DNA of 51,872 bases from Gordonia otitidis NBRC 100426 (GTDB lineage Bacteria > Actinomycetota > Actinomycetes > Mycobacteriales > Mycobacteriaceae), in assembly GCF_000248075.1 (NCBI RefSeq), contig NZ_BAFB01000111.1:1-51872 (forward strand), given 5' to 3'. The stretch's first letter is position 1. Every line of letters begins with the position of its first letter. The notes beneath the pieces were generated by a model, which did not search any database, was not told the DNA's origin, and was given only the letters and a program-made list of their open reading frames with translations. Positions 50,057 through 51,872 of this stretch are shown piece by piece. The position numbers and the translations under genes were made by a program.

Positions 50057-51812
50057 TCGGAAGCCGCAACGCGCCCGGTGCGTCCGCGGGAACCACCGGA
50101 TGTGCAGGCGCGGTCGGCGCCAGCCGCCGGTAGTCGCTCCCCTGCTCTGGACGCTGGTCTTCCTGACCTTTGTTGGGCCACAACGAGATAGCGCGCTCGG
50201 CCTGCGCCGAGATCGTCAGCGATGGATTCACGCCGAGGTTCGCCGACACGGCGGCCCCGTCGGTGACGTGCAGGGTCGGGTAGTTCCACACGCGATGGTA
50301 GGCGTCGATGACACCGGCGGCCGGATCGTCGGAGATCGCACAGCCGCCGAGGTAGTGCGCGGTCAGCGGCATGTTCATGATGTCACCCCACGTACCGCCC
50401 GCGAGGCCACCGGGCAGAATGGCGGCGATACGTCGGGTGGCCTCGTTGCCCTTCGGAATCCACGTCGGGTTGGGTTCCCCGTGTCCCTGCCTGCTGGTGA
50501 TGTAGCGGAACGGACCGCGCTTGCGCATGAACGTGGTCAACGAATTGTCGCTGCTCTGCATCACCAACGCGATCACCGTGCGCTGACTCCACTTCCGCAC
50601 GAAGAGGAGTCGTACGAGCAGGAAAGGGTTGCGTGCGACCTGCTTGAGGAACTGTCCGAATCGGTTGAGCCTGCTCCCGCCGTCGGTGAGCACAGTCTGC
50701 AGGTAGGCGATGGCGTTGCTGCCCTTGCCGTAGCGGACCGGCTCAATGTGGGTGTTCGGCTCCGGATGGAATGACGACGTGATCGCCACTCCGTGCGAAT
50801 AGTCGTGCTGCGGATCGTATTTCGCAGCCATCGCACCGAGGATCGATTCGGAGTTGGTACGCGTGAGCCTGCCCATGGCGTCCGAGATCTTCGGCAGAGT
50901 GGTGTTCTTGGCCCGGTGCAGCAGCTTCTGTGTGTTGAACGTGCCGGCAGCGACGATGACCTGATCCGAGGTGAACGTGCGCCGACGACGGCCGAGTGGC
51001 CCCCACGACGACGAGCCGATCGTGCTGACCTCCCATGTTCCGTCGACGCGCTGAATCAACCCGTCGACGGTGGTGCGATCGATGATCGTCGCGCCGTTGC
51101 GTTCGGCGAGCCCGAGGTAGTTCTTCATCAGGGTGTTCTTCGCACCCACTCGACATCCGGTCATGCACGCTCCGCATTCGGTGCAGGCCGTGCGTTCAGG
51201 GCCTGCACCACCGAAATACGGGTCGGGCACGGTCTCGCCCGGAACACCTTCGAGTCCGGTCTTCGCACCGAAGAACACGCCGACCGGCGTCGACGTGAAG
51301 GTGTGGGCGGCGCCCATCTGTTCGGCGACGGTTCGCATCACTCGATCTGATTCCGTGACAGTCGGATTGGTGACCACACCCAGCATTCGACGAGCCTGCT
51401 CGTAGTGCGGCGTCAGCTCCGCCTCCCAGTCGGTGATGTCGTTCCACTGCGGATCGGTGAAGAACGGCGTCGGCGGCTTGTAGAGGGTGTTGGCGTAGTT
51501 GAGCGATCCGCCGCCGACACCCGCTCCCGCCAGGATCATCACGTCCTTGAGCGCGTGAATGCGCTGGATGCCGTACAGACCGAGTTTGGGGGCCCACAGC
51601 CATTTGTGCAGGCGCCAACTCGTCTTGGCGAACTCGTGGTCTTCGAACCGGCGTCCGGCTTCGATCACCCCGACGCGGTACCCCTTCTCGACGAGACGCA
51701 GCGCGCTGACGCTGCCGCCGAACCCGGACCCGATGATCAGAACGTCGAAATCGCGTTCGTCACTCCTGCTACTGCGCTGGTCGACCGCGTCGAAACCATG
51801 GTGGGCTGCCAT
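50025..51812 (-). CDS. choD: GMC-family oxidoreductase (ChoD/Rv3409c-like)
   Basis: A 595-residue FAD-dependent oxidoreductase. GSGFGGSVSALRLVEKGYRVGVIEAG (key part GSGFGGSVSALRL) is the ADP-binding loop; GAGVGGGSLNYANTLYKPP matches the ChoD-type cholesterol oxidase family; the C-terminal active-site region has LTAHYLGGCAI and GVNPSLTISAQAERA. C210, C213, C216 and C220 lie in CTECGACMTGC, spaced as in 4Fe-4S proteins. There is no signal peptide. The M. tuberculosis homologue ChoD is annotated as cholesterol oxidase though its physiological substrate is debated. The ATG at 51812 is the clear start. The proline-rich tail overlaps the convergent hydrolase gene. Confidence 0.85.
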   Translation of the reverse strand: MAAHHGFDAVDQRSSRSDERDFDVLIIGSGFGGSVSALRLVEKGYRVGVIEAGRRFEDHEFAKTSWRLHKWLWAPKLGLYGIQRIHALKDVMILAGAGVGGGSLNYANTLYKPPTPFFTDPQWNDITDWEAELTPHYEQARRMLGVVTNPTVTESDRVMRTVAEQMGAAHTFTSTPVGVFFGAKTGLEGVPGETVPDPYFGGAGPERTACTECGACMTGCRVGAKNTLMKNYLGLAERNGATIIDRTTVDGLIQRVDGTWEVSTIGSSSWGPLGRRRRTFTSDQVIVAAGTFNTQKLLHRAKNTTLPKISDAMGRLTRTNSESILGAMAAKYDPQHDYSHGVAITSSFHPEPNTHIEPVRYGKGSNAIAYLQTVLTDGGSRLNRFGQFLKQVARNPFLLVRLLFVRKWSQRTVIALVMQSSDNSLTTFMRKRGPFRYITSRQGHGEPNPTWIPKGNEATRRIAAILPGGLAGGTWGDIMNMPLTAHYLGGCAISDDPAAGVIDAYHRVWNYPTLHVTDGAAVSANLGVNPSLTISAQAERAISLWPNKGQEDQRPEQGSDYRRLAPTAPAHPVVPADAPGALRLPITPVEPATAR

Positions 51813-51872
51813 AGCCGATCATTCTAACGGCGGTTGTCACATGCCGTGACGGCGGTCTCACCCACCCGAGGA

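Overview
The window is about 52 kb of high-GC actinobacterial chromosome. Its gene content and order follow the Mycobacterium tuberculosis interval Rv3329 to Rv3409c: aminotransferase, dacB1, YihY protein, trpS, metY-metX, DUF3017-folD, spoU-type methylase, dnaE2, two-domain acyl reductase, imuB/imuA', guaA and a ChoD-like oxidoreductase. An MmpL transporter, a secreted PE-PPE/cutinase-type hydrolase, LexA boxes of actinobacterial type and an EsrISR-like envelope-stress cassette beside guaA point to a mycolic-acid-bearing member of the Mycobacteriales. Gordonia or a close relative is my best guess; the genus is inferred, not proven.

Layout. 0-6 kb: end of an Lrp/AsnC regulator coupled to a class III aminotransferase, a D,D-carboxypeptidase, a YihY membrane protein, trpS and an exonuclease III-like nuclease. 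6-7 kb: an iron module with two IdeR-like boxes, bfd, a terminator and bfr. 7-10 kb: an MFS exporter and a secreted serine hydrolase. 10-13 kb: a SAM-IV riboswitch followed by metY and metX (methionine by direct sulfhydrylation). 13-18 kb: a membrane-anchored Hsp70-like protein, DUF3017-folD, a threonine dehydratase-like enzyme, and a TrmL-type tRNA methylase bracketed by arrays of a 21-bp repeat in opposite orientations. 18-21.5 kb: SOS polymerase dnaE2 with its LexA box.

21.5-26 kb is a transporter/regulator island absent from the M. tuberculosis order: TetR with an MFS gene broken by an in-frame amber codon, then MarR-isochorismatase-MFS. 26-29 kb: a two-domain short-chain reductase coupled to a D-threonine-aldolase-like PLP enzyme. 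28.95-29.47 kb: a noncoding repeat block. 29.5-32 kb: imuA'-imuB, the partners of DnaE2, with a second LexA box. 32-39 kb: an MmpL-family transporter coupled to a dienelactone-hydrolase-like enzyme, two TetR regulators, and an FtsX/LolD-like ABC pair preceded by strong operator palindromes. 39-40 kb: a radical SAM protein with a third LexA-like box.

40-45.5 kb: a membrane Ser/Thr kinase and an EsrISR/LiaFSR-like cassette (response regulator, PspC-domain kinase, divergent PspC/LiaF-like protein, small membrane protein). 45.4-52 kb: guaA, the biotin ECF transporter bioY-ecfA-ecfT with a possible CTG-started small ORF, a Cys-less isochorismatase relative and a ChoD-like GMC oxidoreductase.

Most of the window is ordinary core genome with tight translational coupling: nine ATGA or GTGA overlaps and one TGATG. 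The least explained parts are the two repeat families (17.2-17.9 kb and 29.0-29.4 kb), the Hsp70-like/TM protein, the CTG-start ORF and a degenerate clamp-binding motif in ImuB. I see no rRNA, tRNA, CRISPR array, insertion sequence or prophage.
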